Of a stretch of DNA of 41,024 nt, positions 28,615 to 36,778 are shown piece after piece; the first letter of the stretch is position 1, and each line of letters starts with the position of its first letter. Where the stretch lies: positions 1-41,024 of the forward strand of contig JAJYIW010000004.1 of NCBI GenBank assembly GCA_021789855.1, given 5' to 3'. The notes beneath the pieces are model-generated. The model saw only the letters and a list, made by a program, of their open reading frames with translations. It did not search any database and was not told where the DNA came from. Position numbers and translations under genes: made by a program. Source of the DNA: Chloroflexota bacterium. Lineage in GTDB: Bacteria; Chloroflexota; Anaerolineae; Anaerolineales; Anaerolineaceae.

Positions 28615-31419
28615 ATGCCACCTGCTCTTTATTTGATTGACGGCCACGCACTGGCTTATCGCACGTATTTCGCCCTTACCGCAGCTGCACCTGGAGGTGA
28701 GCGCTGGCGGACAAAGGACGGTGAACCGACGGCCGGTATTTACGGCTTTGCCAGCGTCCTGCTGCGCATCCTGGAACAGGAACGCCCCGATTTTCTCGCC
28801 GTAGCCTTTGATACGGGTAAAACCTTCCGCGATGATATCTTTGCCGAGTATAAAGGGACGCGCGCTAAAATGCCGGATGACCTCCGGCCACAGATAGAAC
28901 GCATCCGCCAGTTGGTGGACGCATTTAACATCCCCCGCTTGGAAGTTGAGGGCTACGAGGCGGATGACATTCTAGGCACCGTGGCACACCTTGTCGCCAA
29001 CCAGGGGCTAGGCGTTAAGATTATCACCGGCGATCGGGACCTGCTTCAGCTGGTTGACGAACGGATCATCGTGAACCTGGCAGGCAGCAAGCTATCAGAA
29101 GCCAAAGATTACCTGGCTGCCGACGTTGAAGCTTATCTGGGGGTACGACCCGATCAAGTTGTCGATTATAAAGCCCTGGTGGGCGATCCCTCGGATAACA
29201 TTCCGGGAGTAGCCGGCATAGGCGAAAAAACGGCGGTCAAGCTTCTCCAAACTTACGGCACTCTCAAAGCTATTTATGCCCATCTGGATGAGCTCCCCAC
29301 TCGCGCCCGCACCAGCCTGGAGGCAGGCCGCGCCTCGGCTGATTTAAGCTGGAAGCTGGCAAAGATCGTCACCGACGTGCCCATCGTGTTTGACCTGCAA
29401 AAGGCCCGGGCGGAGGATTTTGACCCGGCCGCAGTAGAGGCTCTATTCAGGCAACTCGAGTTCCGCTCCCTGGTGGACCGGCTGATGAGCCTGGCGAAAT
29501 CCTATCACACCTCCCCTGCCGTCTCCCAGCAGCTCACTCTGTTTGAAAGTTATACGCCCGTGGTGATCAGTCCTTCACCAGCCTCCGTGCAAACCCACGT
29601 GGTTAATACGCCTGAAGCGTTGCGCGAGCTGGTACAGGTCTTGCATCATGCTCCCTGGATCGCCTTCGACACGGAAACTACCTCGACCGACCCCATGCGG
29701 GCGGAGTTAGTTGGTATCTCAATGGCTATTAAGGAAGGGGAAGGTTATTATATCCCTGTAGGACATAAAAACGCCGGAGCCGGGCAGCTTCCGGTTCAGG
29801 ATGTATTGGGGGCCATCCGCGGCCCGATGACCAACCCGGCCCAGAAAAAAATGGGGCATAACCTCAAGTACGATTACTTAATGTTGAGCCGTTACGGCCT
29901 GGATGTAGCGCCCCTGGCAATGGATACCATGATCGCCGAGTGGTTAATCGATCCCGGTTCCCACAACCTGGGATTGAAGAACCTGGCCTGGACCCGCCTG
30001 GGCATCCAGATGACTCATATCGAGGAGTTGATCGGCAAGGGTAAAGACCAGATCAGCATGGCAGAGGTACCCGTCGAGGCTGCAGCGGCGTATGCCGCGG
30101 CCGATGCAGAGACAACCTTGCGGTTAAAAACGGTCCTGGAACCCGATCTGGAGAAACAAAAAGCGACCAACCTGTTGAATGATCTGGAAATGCCGCTGGT
30201 CCCCGTCCTGGCCGGTATGGAACGGAGCGGGATCGCCCTGGATGTGCCCTTCTTGAGGATTATGTCAGCCGAGCTGAGCCAGCGGATGGCAGAGCTCGAG
30301 AAGCAAGTTTTTGAAGCAGCCGGAAGGCCGTTCAACCTGAATTCGACCCAGCAACTCGCCAGGGTCTTGTTTGATCAGCTGGGCCTGGAACCTCCCGATC
30401 GACGAAAACGCACCTCCAGCGGTTTTTATTCTACCTCAGCCGAGGTGTTGGAAGAGCTGCGCGGCCGCCATCCTGTCGTGGACTGGATCCTGGAATATCG
30501 CGAGCTGGCCAAGCTGAAATCGACCTACGTCGACGCCCTCCCCGAAGAAATCAACCCGGCGACCGGACGAGTACACACTTCTTACAACCAGACCGGTTCG
30601 GTCACCGGGCGACTGGCGTCCTCCGAGCCAAACCTGCAAAACATTCCCACCCGCACGGATCTGGGCCGGCGAGTACGCCAGGCGTTTATCGCCGGGGAGG
30701 ATAACGTGTTGCTCTCCGTCGATTATTCTCAGATCGAGCTGCGTATTGTCGCCCACATGGCAAGGGACGAAGCCATGCTGGCAGCCTTCCGCGCCGGGCA
30801 GGATATTCACGCCGCGACAGCTGCAGCGATCTACCGCGTGCCCCTCCAGTCTGTCAGCAAAGAACAGCGCCGCCACGCTAAAGCCATCAATTTCGGGTTG
30901 ATCTATGGCATGAGCGCGTATGGTCTGAGCCGCACCACTGACCTGACCCTGGGCGAATCGGAAGATTTTGTCAAAGCTTATTTCACCCAATTCCCGGGCG
31001 TCAAACAGTACCTGGATTCTATCAGGCGGCTGGCTGCTGATCAGGGCTATGTTGAAACCTTGTTGGGCCGGCGCCGCTATTTTCCTGGGCTGAAAACTCA
31101 ATCGAACCAGGCCATTAAGAGCCGCGAAGAACGGGAGGCGATCAACGCGCCTGTTCAAGGAACGGCTGCTGACATCATGAAGTTGGCTATGCTCAGCGTT
31201 CCGGCGGCGCTGACCGATGCTGGGCTCCATGGAAACCTTCTACTCCAGGTTCATGATGAATTGGTGTTAGAATGTTCCTATCATGAACTGGCCCGAACGG
31301 CCAGCCTGGTACAAAAAATCATGGAAAATGCTTATCCATTATCGATACCCCTTCTCACCGAAGCGCGGTGGGGGAAAAATTGGGGGGAAATGAGCCCGCT
31401 CGAGCCAATCCGCCCCTGA
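28615..31419 (+). CDS. polA: DNA polymerase I
   Basis: Repair and Okazaki-fragment polymerase. The 934-residue protein has a 5'-3' flap nuclease domain (1 to about 290) with acidic sites in EVEGYEADDILG and TGDRDLLQLV, and VGDPSDNIPGV. The 3'-5' proofreading domain (about 325-520) keeps IAFDTETT, HNLKYDYLML and YAAADAETTLRL, so proofreading should be active. The polymerase domain has motif A DYSQIELRI (from about 703), motif B KAINFGLIYGMSAYGL (about 755) and motif C QVHDELVLE (about 878). Length is normal. AAGGA lies 11 bases before the ATG. It may be cotranscribed with the receiver/transposase-like gene 38 bp upstream. Confidence 0.98.
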   Translation: MPPALYLIDGHALAYRTYFALTAAAPGGERWRTKDGEPTAGIYGFASVLLRILEQERPDFLAVAFDTGKTFRDDIFAEYKGTRAKMPDDLRPQIERIRQLVDAFNIPRLEVEGYEADDILGTVAHLVANQGLGVKIITGDRDLLQLVDERIIVNLAGSKLSEAKDYLAADVEAYLGVRPDQVVDYKALVGDPSDNIPGVAGIGEKTAVKLLQTYGTLKAIYAHLDELPTRARTSLEAGRASADLSWKLAKIVTDVPIVFDLQKARAEDFDPAAVEALFRQLEFRSLVDRLMSLAKSYHTSPAVSQQLTLFESYTPVVISPSPASVQTHVVNTPEALRELVQVLHHAPWIAFDTETTSTDPMRAELVGISMAIKEGEGYYIPVGHKNAGAGQLPVQDVLGAIRGPMTNPAQKKMGHNLKYDYLMLSRYGLDVAPLAMDTMIAEWLIDPGSHNLGLKNLAWTRLGIQMTHIEELIGKGKDQISMAEVPVEAAAAYAAADAETTLRLKTVLEPDLEKQKATNLLNDLEMPLVPVLAGMERSGIALDVPFLRIMSAELSQRMAELEKQVFEAAGRPFNLNSTQQLARVLFDQLGLEPPDRRKRTSSGFYSTSAEVLEELRGRHPVVDWILEYRELAKLKSTYVDALPEEINPATGRVHTSYNQTGSVTGRLASSEPNLQNIPTRTDLGRRVRQAFIAGEDNVLLSVDYSQIELRIVAHMARDEAMLAAFRAGQDIHAATAAAIYRVPLQSVSKEQRRHAKAINFGLIYGMSAYGLSRTTDLTLGESEDFVKAYFTQFPGVKQYLDSIRRLAADQGYVETLLGRRRYFPGLKTQSNQAIKSREEREAINAPVQGTAADIMKLAMLSVPAALTDAGLHGNLLLQVHDELVLECSYHELARTASLVQKIMENAYPLSIPLLTEARWGKNWGEMSPLEPIRP

Positions 31420-31440
31420 TCCAGCATGGATAGGTTATTG

Positions 31441-31457
31441 GGCGAATGGTGTTCGCC
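31441..31457 (+). terminator. Short hairpin after polA
   Basis: GGCGAA (31441-31446) and TTCGCC (31452-31457), 5-nt loop, followed by TTT. It is short, and the T-run is part of the next promoter's -35 region, so termination is only possible, not certain. Confidence 0.4.
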
Positions 31458-31458
31458 T

Positions 31459-31489
31459 TTGACAAACAGGGTGCGTAATCAGATATATT
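31459..31489 (+). promoter_or_regulatory. Promoter of the TPR protein gene
   Basis: A perfect -35 TTGACA (31459-31464). The -10 is either GATATA (31482-31487, 17-nt spacer) or TATATT (31484-31489, 19-nt spacer). AGGGA follows as Shine-Dalgarno just before the ATG at 31500. Confidence 0.65.
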
Positions 31490-31499
31490 AAGGGAAGCT

Positions 31500-33821
31500 A
31501 TGGCTGGAAATCAGGATGAATTCCAAAAATCAATGAACCTCGGACATTCCGCCGTCTGGGATCGCCAATGGGATCAAGCGATAGCTTATTACCGGAAGGC
31601 GCTGGATGAATTCCCAGATAATCCCAAGGCATTGGCCAGTCTGGGATTGGCTTTATACGAACAAAAAGCCTATGACGAAGCCTTATCCTGTTACCGGCGG
31701 GCCGCCGTGGTCAACCCCAATGATCCCATGCCAGTTGAAAAAATAGCCCAGATTAGCGAAGAAATGGGCAAGCTCAATGACGCCACCCGGGCGGCATTAC
31801 AGGCGGCAGACCTTTATATCAAGAATCACGATGTGGACAAGGCCCTCGAAAATTGGGCCCGGGTTACCCGTTATAACCCAGGGCATCTCACAGCCCATTC
31901 TCGCCTGGCCATGACCTACGAGCGGTTGGGACGCAAAGCCGATGCGGTGTCGGAATACCTGGCAGTTGCGTCGATCGTACAACATTCTGGCGATTCGATC
32001 AAAGCTGCCCAGGCGGTGAACTACGCCCTACAAATTTTGCCCGGAAATGATGAGGCTCGCCAGATGTTGAGCCTGATAAAAACCAACCAGCCCCTTCCCA
32101 GCCCAGGCAGCGCCTCCTCAAAAACCGGGCCGCAATCATCCGAGCGACCTCGAAAGACGGACACGAGCGTTACAACCGGTGGAGCGCCGGATCAACTGGA
32201 CCCCATCGCAGAAGCGCGACAAAAAGCATTGAGCATCCTGGCTGGCTTTTTATTTGAACAAGATGAGGGGCCATCCAGCGAGCCGGTCACCCGCCGGGGA
32301 CTATCTTCCATCACCCGCGGAAACGGCCAGGTATCCTCTGAAGCAGTCGAACATACCCGAGCCATGTTGCACTTGAACCAGGCTGTTGACGCTCAAACGC
32401 AATCCAATTTTCGGGACGCTGCCACTGAGCTGCAAAAAGCCATCGACTCTGGCCTCAATCAGCCGGCAGCCTGGTTCGATCTGGGCCTTATCCTGTGTCA
32501 GAACTCCCAGTGGGATCTTGCGATCGCCAATCTGAAGCTGGCCGTCAAGCACTCCGACTATACCCTGGCATCTCGCCTGCTCATGGGAAACGCGCTCAGG
32601 CAATCAGGCCATCTACCTGAGGCAGCCATCGAGTACCTTGAGGCGCTCAAAGTAGCAGATTCGTTGACCGTCCCGCCCAGCCAGGCAGACGAGATACGCC
32701 AGCTCTATGAGCCGCTTATTGACGCCCAGGCCCGGCAGCGCGATGAAAAGGCCATGGTTGATTTGTGCGACAGCATTGAGGCGAATCTCAGGTCACCCGA
32801 TTGGCGAGAAAAAATGGAACGCGCCCGGCAGCAGCTCGCCCAACAGTCCGAAGGGATCTTACCCCTGGCAGAAATCCTCCTCCAGCGCCATAGCAGCCAG
32901 GTGGTCGAATCGCTCATCGATATCCGGAAGTTAATCCAGAAAAACCAACCGCGCACTGCCATGGAAGAGGCCTATTTTGCCTTGAAGTTCGCGCCTACCT
33001 ACCTGCCTCTCCATATCCAAATCGGTGAGTTATTACTGCAGGAGAATCATCTCAAGGAAGCGATAGAAAAATTTCAGATCGCCGCTCGGGCCTACAACAG
33101 CCGGGGAGAAACGCTGCAAGCTGCCAAGCTTTTGCGCCGTGTCATCGCGCTGAACCCGCGCGACCTCTCAGTTCGCAATCAGCTCATCGAGCAATTGATC
33201 AACCAGGGAGAAATAGACGAAGCGATCCGCGAGTCGATGGATCTGGCCGACATTTACTTCCGCCTGGCCGAGCTAGACCTGTCCCGCAAAACTTACCTGG
33301 CAAGCTTAAAGATTGCCCAGCAATCCACGGCCAATCGTTCCTGGAGTGTGCAAATACTCTACCGGTTGGCCGACACCGATATGCAACGTCTCGAGTGGCG
33401 CCAGGCCATGCGCATTTATGAGCAAGTTCGCACTTTGAAACCAGACGACGCCAAAGCGCGACTCAACCTGGTGGACATCAATTTTCGAATAGGCCAGGAC
33501 AGCGCAGCCATCAATGAAGTGGACAGTTATTTAAGCTACCTGGATGCTTCTCACCAGACCAGCCAGGGGCTGGACTTCCTTAAGGGTGTGGTCACCGACC
33601 ATTCGGATAAGGTTGAGCTGCACCAACGCCTGGCGGAAGCGTACAGCCGGGCAGGCATGAAGGCTGAAACCATCGCTGAATTGGATACTATTGGAGATAT
33701 GCTGATGAGTGCAGGGAACCGGTCAGGAGCGATTAAAGCGATCCAACAGATCATCAGCTTCAACCCCCCCGATGCGCTGGAATATCAACGCTTGCTCGAA
33801 CAACTTCAGGAAAAATCCTGA
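31500..33821 (+). CDS. Large tetratricopeptide-repeat protein
   Basis: A 773-residue soluble protein made mainly of TPR helices; no signal peptide or membrane helix. Clear repeats include WDQAIAYYRKALDEFPDNPKALASLGLALYEQK near 20-52, further copies to about 185, a low-complexity hinge (about 190-225) rich in Ser/Pro/Thr, and a second TPR block from about 285 to the end (for example RDAATELQKAIDSGLNQPAAWFDLGLIL and LKEAIEKFQIAARAY). Such proteins are scaffolds for complexes; partner and pathway are unknown. It has its own promoter and lies downstream of polA in the same direction. Ten bases separate it from a convergent gene. Confidence 0.9.
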   Translation: MAGNQDEFQKSMNLGHSAVWDRQWDQAIAYYRKALDEFPDNPKALASLGLALYEQKAYDEALSCYRRAAVVNPNDPMPVEKIAQISEEMGKLNDATRAALQAADLYIKNHDVDKALENWARVTRYNPGHLTAHSRLAMTYERLGRKADAVSEYLAVASIVQHSGDSIKAAQAVNYALQILPGNDEARQMLSLIKTNQPLPSPGSASSKTGPQSSERPRKTDTSVTTGGAPDQLDPIAEARQKALSILAGFLFEQDEGPSSEPVTRRGLSSITRGNGQVSSEAVEHTRAMLHLNQAVDAQTQSNFRDAATELQKAIDSGLNQPAAWFDLGLILCQNSQWDLAIANLKLAVKHSDYTLASRLLMGNALRQSGHLPEAAIEYLEALKVADSLTVPPSQADEIRQLYEPLIDAQARQRDEKAMVDLCDSIEANLRSPDWREKMERARQQLAQQSEGILPLAEILLQRHSSQVVESLIDIRKLIQKNQPRTAMEEAYFALKFAPTYLPLHIQIGELLLQENHLKEAIEKFQIAARAYNSRGETLQAAKLLRRVIALNPRDLSVRNQLIEQLINQGEIDEAIRESMDLADIYFRLAELDLSRKTYLASLKIAQQSTANRSWSVQILYRLADTDMQRLEWRQAMRIYEQVRTLKPDDAKARLNLVDINFRIGQDSAAINEVDSYLSYLDASHQTSQGLDFLKGVVTDHSDKVELHQRLAEAYSRAGMKAETIAELDTIGDMLMSAGNRSGAIKAIQQIISFNPPDALEYQRLLEQLQEKS

Positions 33822-33831
33822 ACGGAAATTC

Positions 33832-34800
33832 CTACCACCAAAAACGATACCAGGCAGCGGTGGTGATATCGAAACTCCCCGAGGTCACCTCAACCTGGAT
33901 TTGCGCCATCTGGTCGGCTGCTTGCTGACCCACATTGAATTGAACCTGGGAAACGCCATTCACGTCGCTGGGGGGTAAGATAATGGTACGGTCTTCACCC
34001 GAAGGCTGGGAAATCCTGGCCGTAACCAGGGCATCATTGACCGGTTGGTATTGCTGATCCTGGACGACCACATACAAAGTCTGAGTGTCACCGGCCTTCA
34101 CCACCGCTTTACCCACAAAAGCGTGCGACTGCATTTTGATCATCTCGGACGAGCCTTTAAATTCGGCCTGATCCACTTTCAATAAACCAGGATTGCGCCC
34201 GGATTGGTCGAACTGCATCCGGCCGATATCCGCCAGCCTTACCCATTGGTCAGGGGACATTTCCGGATGCCATTCAAACCGGGCTCGTTCAAAATATTGA
34301 ACGTATAAATCGCCTTCTCTTGAGAAATCCGAAATGGGGTATCCGAACTGGGCCAGACCGCCGTTCGCATCAAAGAAAGCCAGAAAAGCATAGCAGACAT
34401 AGAACCGCCCGGCGGCCGAGGTAAAAGCCCGGCAGGCGGGCGTATTGGTTGCCATATCGACCGGATGCACCTGGGCGCGCTGAAAAACGAGAGAACCCAA
34501 CGGGCTTAACTGTACCCGCTGCCCGGCAGGGGCATCTTCGTGGAGTTCAAAGCGGGCTTTCTGAAAGTATTGCATTTTCATGTTAGCGGTAGGATCAATG
34601 AACTCGTTCGTTATGGGCAGGCCATAGACGAGAAGCGGGTCAGGGACACTCAAGTAAAAAGCTAAAAATTCCCCCTCAACGACTTTACCAGTTTCAGGAA
34701 ATTCTCGGCTTGTTTGTTGTTGAGCGCTTGCAGGGAAGGAAGCTCCTGCAATAACCCCCGCTAAGAAAAGCAATGTTAGGCATCGACGTAACCAGGGCAT
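33832..34800 (-). CDS. Secreted protein with two copies of a YGLPI/FGYPI repeat
   Basis: A 322-residue exported protein. The N-terminus has a Sec signal (basic MPWLRRC, hydrophobic core, SFPASAQ cleavage near 27). Two related units follow: residues about 57-105 (LLVYGLPITNEF, MQYFQKARFELHE, VQLSPLG) and 148-197 (LAQFGYPISDF, VQYFERARFEWHPE, VRLADIG). The motif recalls LGFP-type surface repeats, but that is tentative. A C-terminal beta-rich domain (about 215-322) reads like an Ig-like fold (YVVVQDQQYQPVNDALVTA). The role is unknown, probably surface or wall associated. A TATAAT ends six bases before the ATG, suggesting a leaderless transcript. Confidence 0.85.
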   Translation of the reverse strand: MPWLRRCLTLLFLAGVIAGASFPASAQQQTSREFPETGKVVEGEFLAFYLSVPDPLLVYGLPITNEFIDPTANMKMQYFQKARFELHEDAPAGQRVQLSPLGSLVFQRAQVHPVDMATNTPACRAFTSAAGRFYVCYAFLAFFDANGGLAQFGYPISDFSREGDLYVQYFERARFEWHPEMSPDQWVRLADIGRMQFDQSGRNPGLLKVDQAEFKGSSEMIKMQSHAFVGKAVVKAGDTQTLYVVVQDQQYQPVNDALVTARISQPSGEDRTIILPPSDVNGVSQVQFNVGQQAADQMAQIQVEVTSGSFDITTAAWYRFWW

Positions 34801-34806
34801 AAATAC

Positions 34807-34812
34807 ATTATA
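34807..34812 (-). promoter_or_regulatory. -10 element predicting a leaderless transcript
   Basis: On the minus strand a perfect TATAAT (34812-34807) ends six bases before the ATG at 34800. There is no Shine-Dalgarno. The -35 is weak. The same 141-bp gap also holds three TTTTTGCC runs (34862-34898 region) of no evident function. Confidence 0.55.
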
Positions 34813-34941
34813 GTGACCTTATCCCCGGTTTAAACATAGACGTTTGTACCGATGCGTGTAGTTTTTGCCTGTTTTTGCCCGTATGTTAAAGGAATTTTTT
34901 TGCCCGGGAGGGTAATTTTCGGCGAACCCCGGCCAGGCGCC

Positions 34942-36288
34942 CTAGGCGGGTAAATGGCTTATCCCATAAAGGGATTCGCGGATCTGAATCACTTGCCGGC
35001 GCAGGCGATCATCGCGTTCAAGCATATCCGCAACTTTATCACAGGCATACATCACGGTGGTATGATCGCGCCCGCCCAGCACCTCTCCAATCTGGGGTAA
35101 GGACACATTGCCCTCTTCTCGCAGCAAATACATGGCTACTTGCCGTGGAAGGGCCACTTCTCGTGACCGGCTACGCCCTAACAGGTCCTCTGAACTGATC
35201 CCAAAAGCATTAGCCACCACGGATACCACCCGATCGGGCGCAAGCAGGTTGCGTTGTGGCAACAGATCCGCCAGGGAAGTGGTTACAAGCTGGACCGTCA
35301 AGGGTAACCCGCTAAGATCTGAGAACGCCAGGACGCGCGTCAGGGCGCCCTCCAGCTCGCGGATATTCGATTGAACCATGCGGGCAATGTTTTCGAGAAT
35401 CTCGTTGGGGACATTTCTCCCCGATCGGGCTGCTTTCGAACGCAGTATGGCTATACGCGTTTCAAGATCTGGCGGTTGAATGTCCGCAGTCAATCCCCAT
35501 AGGAAGCGCGACCGGTAACGCTCTTCTAATGTGACCAGGGCCTTAGGAGGCCGGTCCGAAGTCATCACAATCTGTTTATCCTGGCCATGCAAGGTATTGA
35601 AGGTATGGAAAAATTCTTCCTGTGTCGACTCTTTACCCGCGATAAACTGGATGTCATCGATGAGTAGAACGTCAACCTGGCGGTATTTCTCACGGAAAGC
35701 GGGGGTCGTGTGCTTAAAGATGGCGTTGATGATCTCATTGGTAAATTCTTCCGAGGAAACATACAATACTCGCAGACCCTTTTGCAGGACAACATTGCCA
35801 ATCGCGTGCAACAGGTGGGTCTTCCCAAGCCCCACCCCACCGTACAGAAATAACGGGTTATACGCGTTGGCCGGTTCCTCCGCGACTGCCATGCAGGCAG
35901 CATGCGCCAGGCGATTGCTTGCCCCAACCACAAAATTCTCAAAGGTATACCGCGGGTTGATATGGGTTTCTGTTGAGGCCTTACCCTCGCCAGGCTCAAA
36001 GCTACTCGGTTCCCCTGGTTCTTTTTCTTCGGCGATCGAATCACCCTGCATGACCACAAAGCGTACGCCTGCCTGGCGGTCCACCATGCCGGTCAGCATC
36101 CGGTTGATGGTATTCGTCAGGCGGCTTTCCAGCCAATCGCGCGCATAAGCGTTTTTTACCCCGATGGTAAAAAGGCCATCTTGATAAGCCATCAAGGTTG
36201 AGCTGCGTACCCAGGTATCGAAGGAAGCTTTGGACATGTCCATCTGTAGCTGCCCTATGGTTGCCTGCCATGCCTGATCTGCATTCAT
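34942..36288 (-). CDS. dnaA: Chromosomal replication initiator DnaA
   Basis: AAA+ ATPase that binds DnaA boxes and opens oriC. The 448-residue protein has domain I (1 to about 85, WQATIGQLQMDMSKASFDTW), a short acidic domain II, the AAA+ core with Walker A YGGVGLGKTHLL (149-160) and Walker B VLLIDDIQF (207-215), sensor segments, and domain IV with the DnaA signature GGRDHTTVMYACDKV near the C-terminus. The start at 36288 matches the conserved N-terminus; a longer frame from 36396 is rejected. GAGG lies about ten bases upstream. Unusually, neither dnaN nor recF is adjacent, and no cluster of DnaA boxes is visible. Confidence 0.98.
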   Translation of the reverse strand: MNADQAWQATIGQLQMDMSKASFDTWVRSSTLMAYQDGLFTIGVKNAYARDWLESRLTNTINRMLTGMVDRQAGVRFVVMQGDSIAEEKEPGEPSSFEPGEGKASTETHINPRYTFENFVVGASNRLAHAACMAVAEEPANAYNPLFLYGGVGLGKTHLLHAIGNVVLQKGLRVLYVSSEEFTNEIINAIFKHTTPAFREKYRQVDVLLIDDIQFIAGKESTQEEFFHTFNTLHGQDKQIVMTSDRPPKALVTLEERYRSRFLWGLTADIQPPDLETRIAILRSKAARSGRNVPNEILENIARMVQSNIRELEGALTRVLAFSDLSGLPLTVQLVTTSLADLLPQRNLLAPDRVVSVVANAFGISSEDLLGRSRSREVALPRQVAMYLLREEGNVSLPQIGEVLGGRDHTTVMYACDKVADMLERDDRLRRQVIQIRESLYGISHLPA

Positions 36289-36442
36289 AGTGTCAATTCC
36301 TCTCAAGATGAGACAATAAACAGAGCCAATGCTGGTTCTGCATGAGCTTAATAGAATACATACCCGGCCAGGTAAGAACGCTTTCCTGGCACTCATCAGG
36401 TAAAATTCCTTATTTTTTATGCTGGGGAACTAGCCCTCTCCT

Positions 36443-36495
36443 CAAGTCGTATACAACATTCTAACTGAAATGAATGGGGTAAGCAAGTCGTATAC
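36443..36495 (-). promoter_or_regulatory. dnaA promoter framed by two identical 12-bp repeats
   Basis: On the minus strand: -35 TTGCTT (36486-36481), exactly 17 nt, -10 TAGAAT (36463-36458). The repeat GTATACGACTTG occurs twice, at 36495-36484 (its last TTG is the start of the -35) and 36454-36443 (just after the -10, around the start site). The repeats begin 41 bp apart. This placement suits a repressor or autoregulator. The untranslated leader would be about 160 nt. Confidence 0.65.
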
Positions 36496-36778
36496 CCTAC
36501 GCTTCTCTAAAAAGAATCGATATTTTAAGGTTTCTAATGTTAAAGGATTATGCCCCGAAAAAAGGGGCGGCTGGTAATATCGCGAATGTTAACCCCCAAT
36601 GTTGGCACATTGATCCTTCGTACACCCCTATATGTGGGGTTTAACTCCCGGAATCTTAAATATTAGCTGGAGGTGGCTCGATCTACCGGGAATCTCAGGA
36701 AACGGATACCGGTATTTTAGCCCTGGTAGGATTCAAAAAGCTGAATCTCCCATGCGATTTGAAAAACAGGTTGAATAT
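36496..36778. other. Intergenic region with two small hairpins, no gene seen
   Basis: Between the dnaA promoter and the end of the oxidoreductase gene I find no ORF or RNA. Two short hairpins occur: GCCCC/GGGGC (36552-36568, 7-nt loop) and ACCCC/GGGGT (36624-36640, 7-nt loop). They could end the minus-strand transcript coming from 39153. No match to the DnaA box TTATCCACA and no AT-rich unwinding element is evident, so I do not call an origin here. Confidence 0.5.

Noticed and set aside
34861-34900. Three TTTTTGCC runs after dnaA as a regulatory repeat or terminator
   Set aside because: Irregular spacing, no stem, and low-complexity T-runs make chance the simplest explanation.
36289-36778. 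oriC next to dnaA
   Set aside because: No cluster of TTATCCACA-like boxes and no AT-rich unwinding region; only a promoter with non-DnaA-box repeats and two small hairpins.
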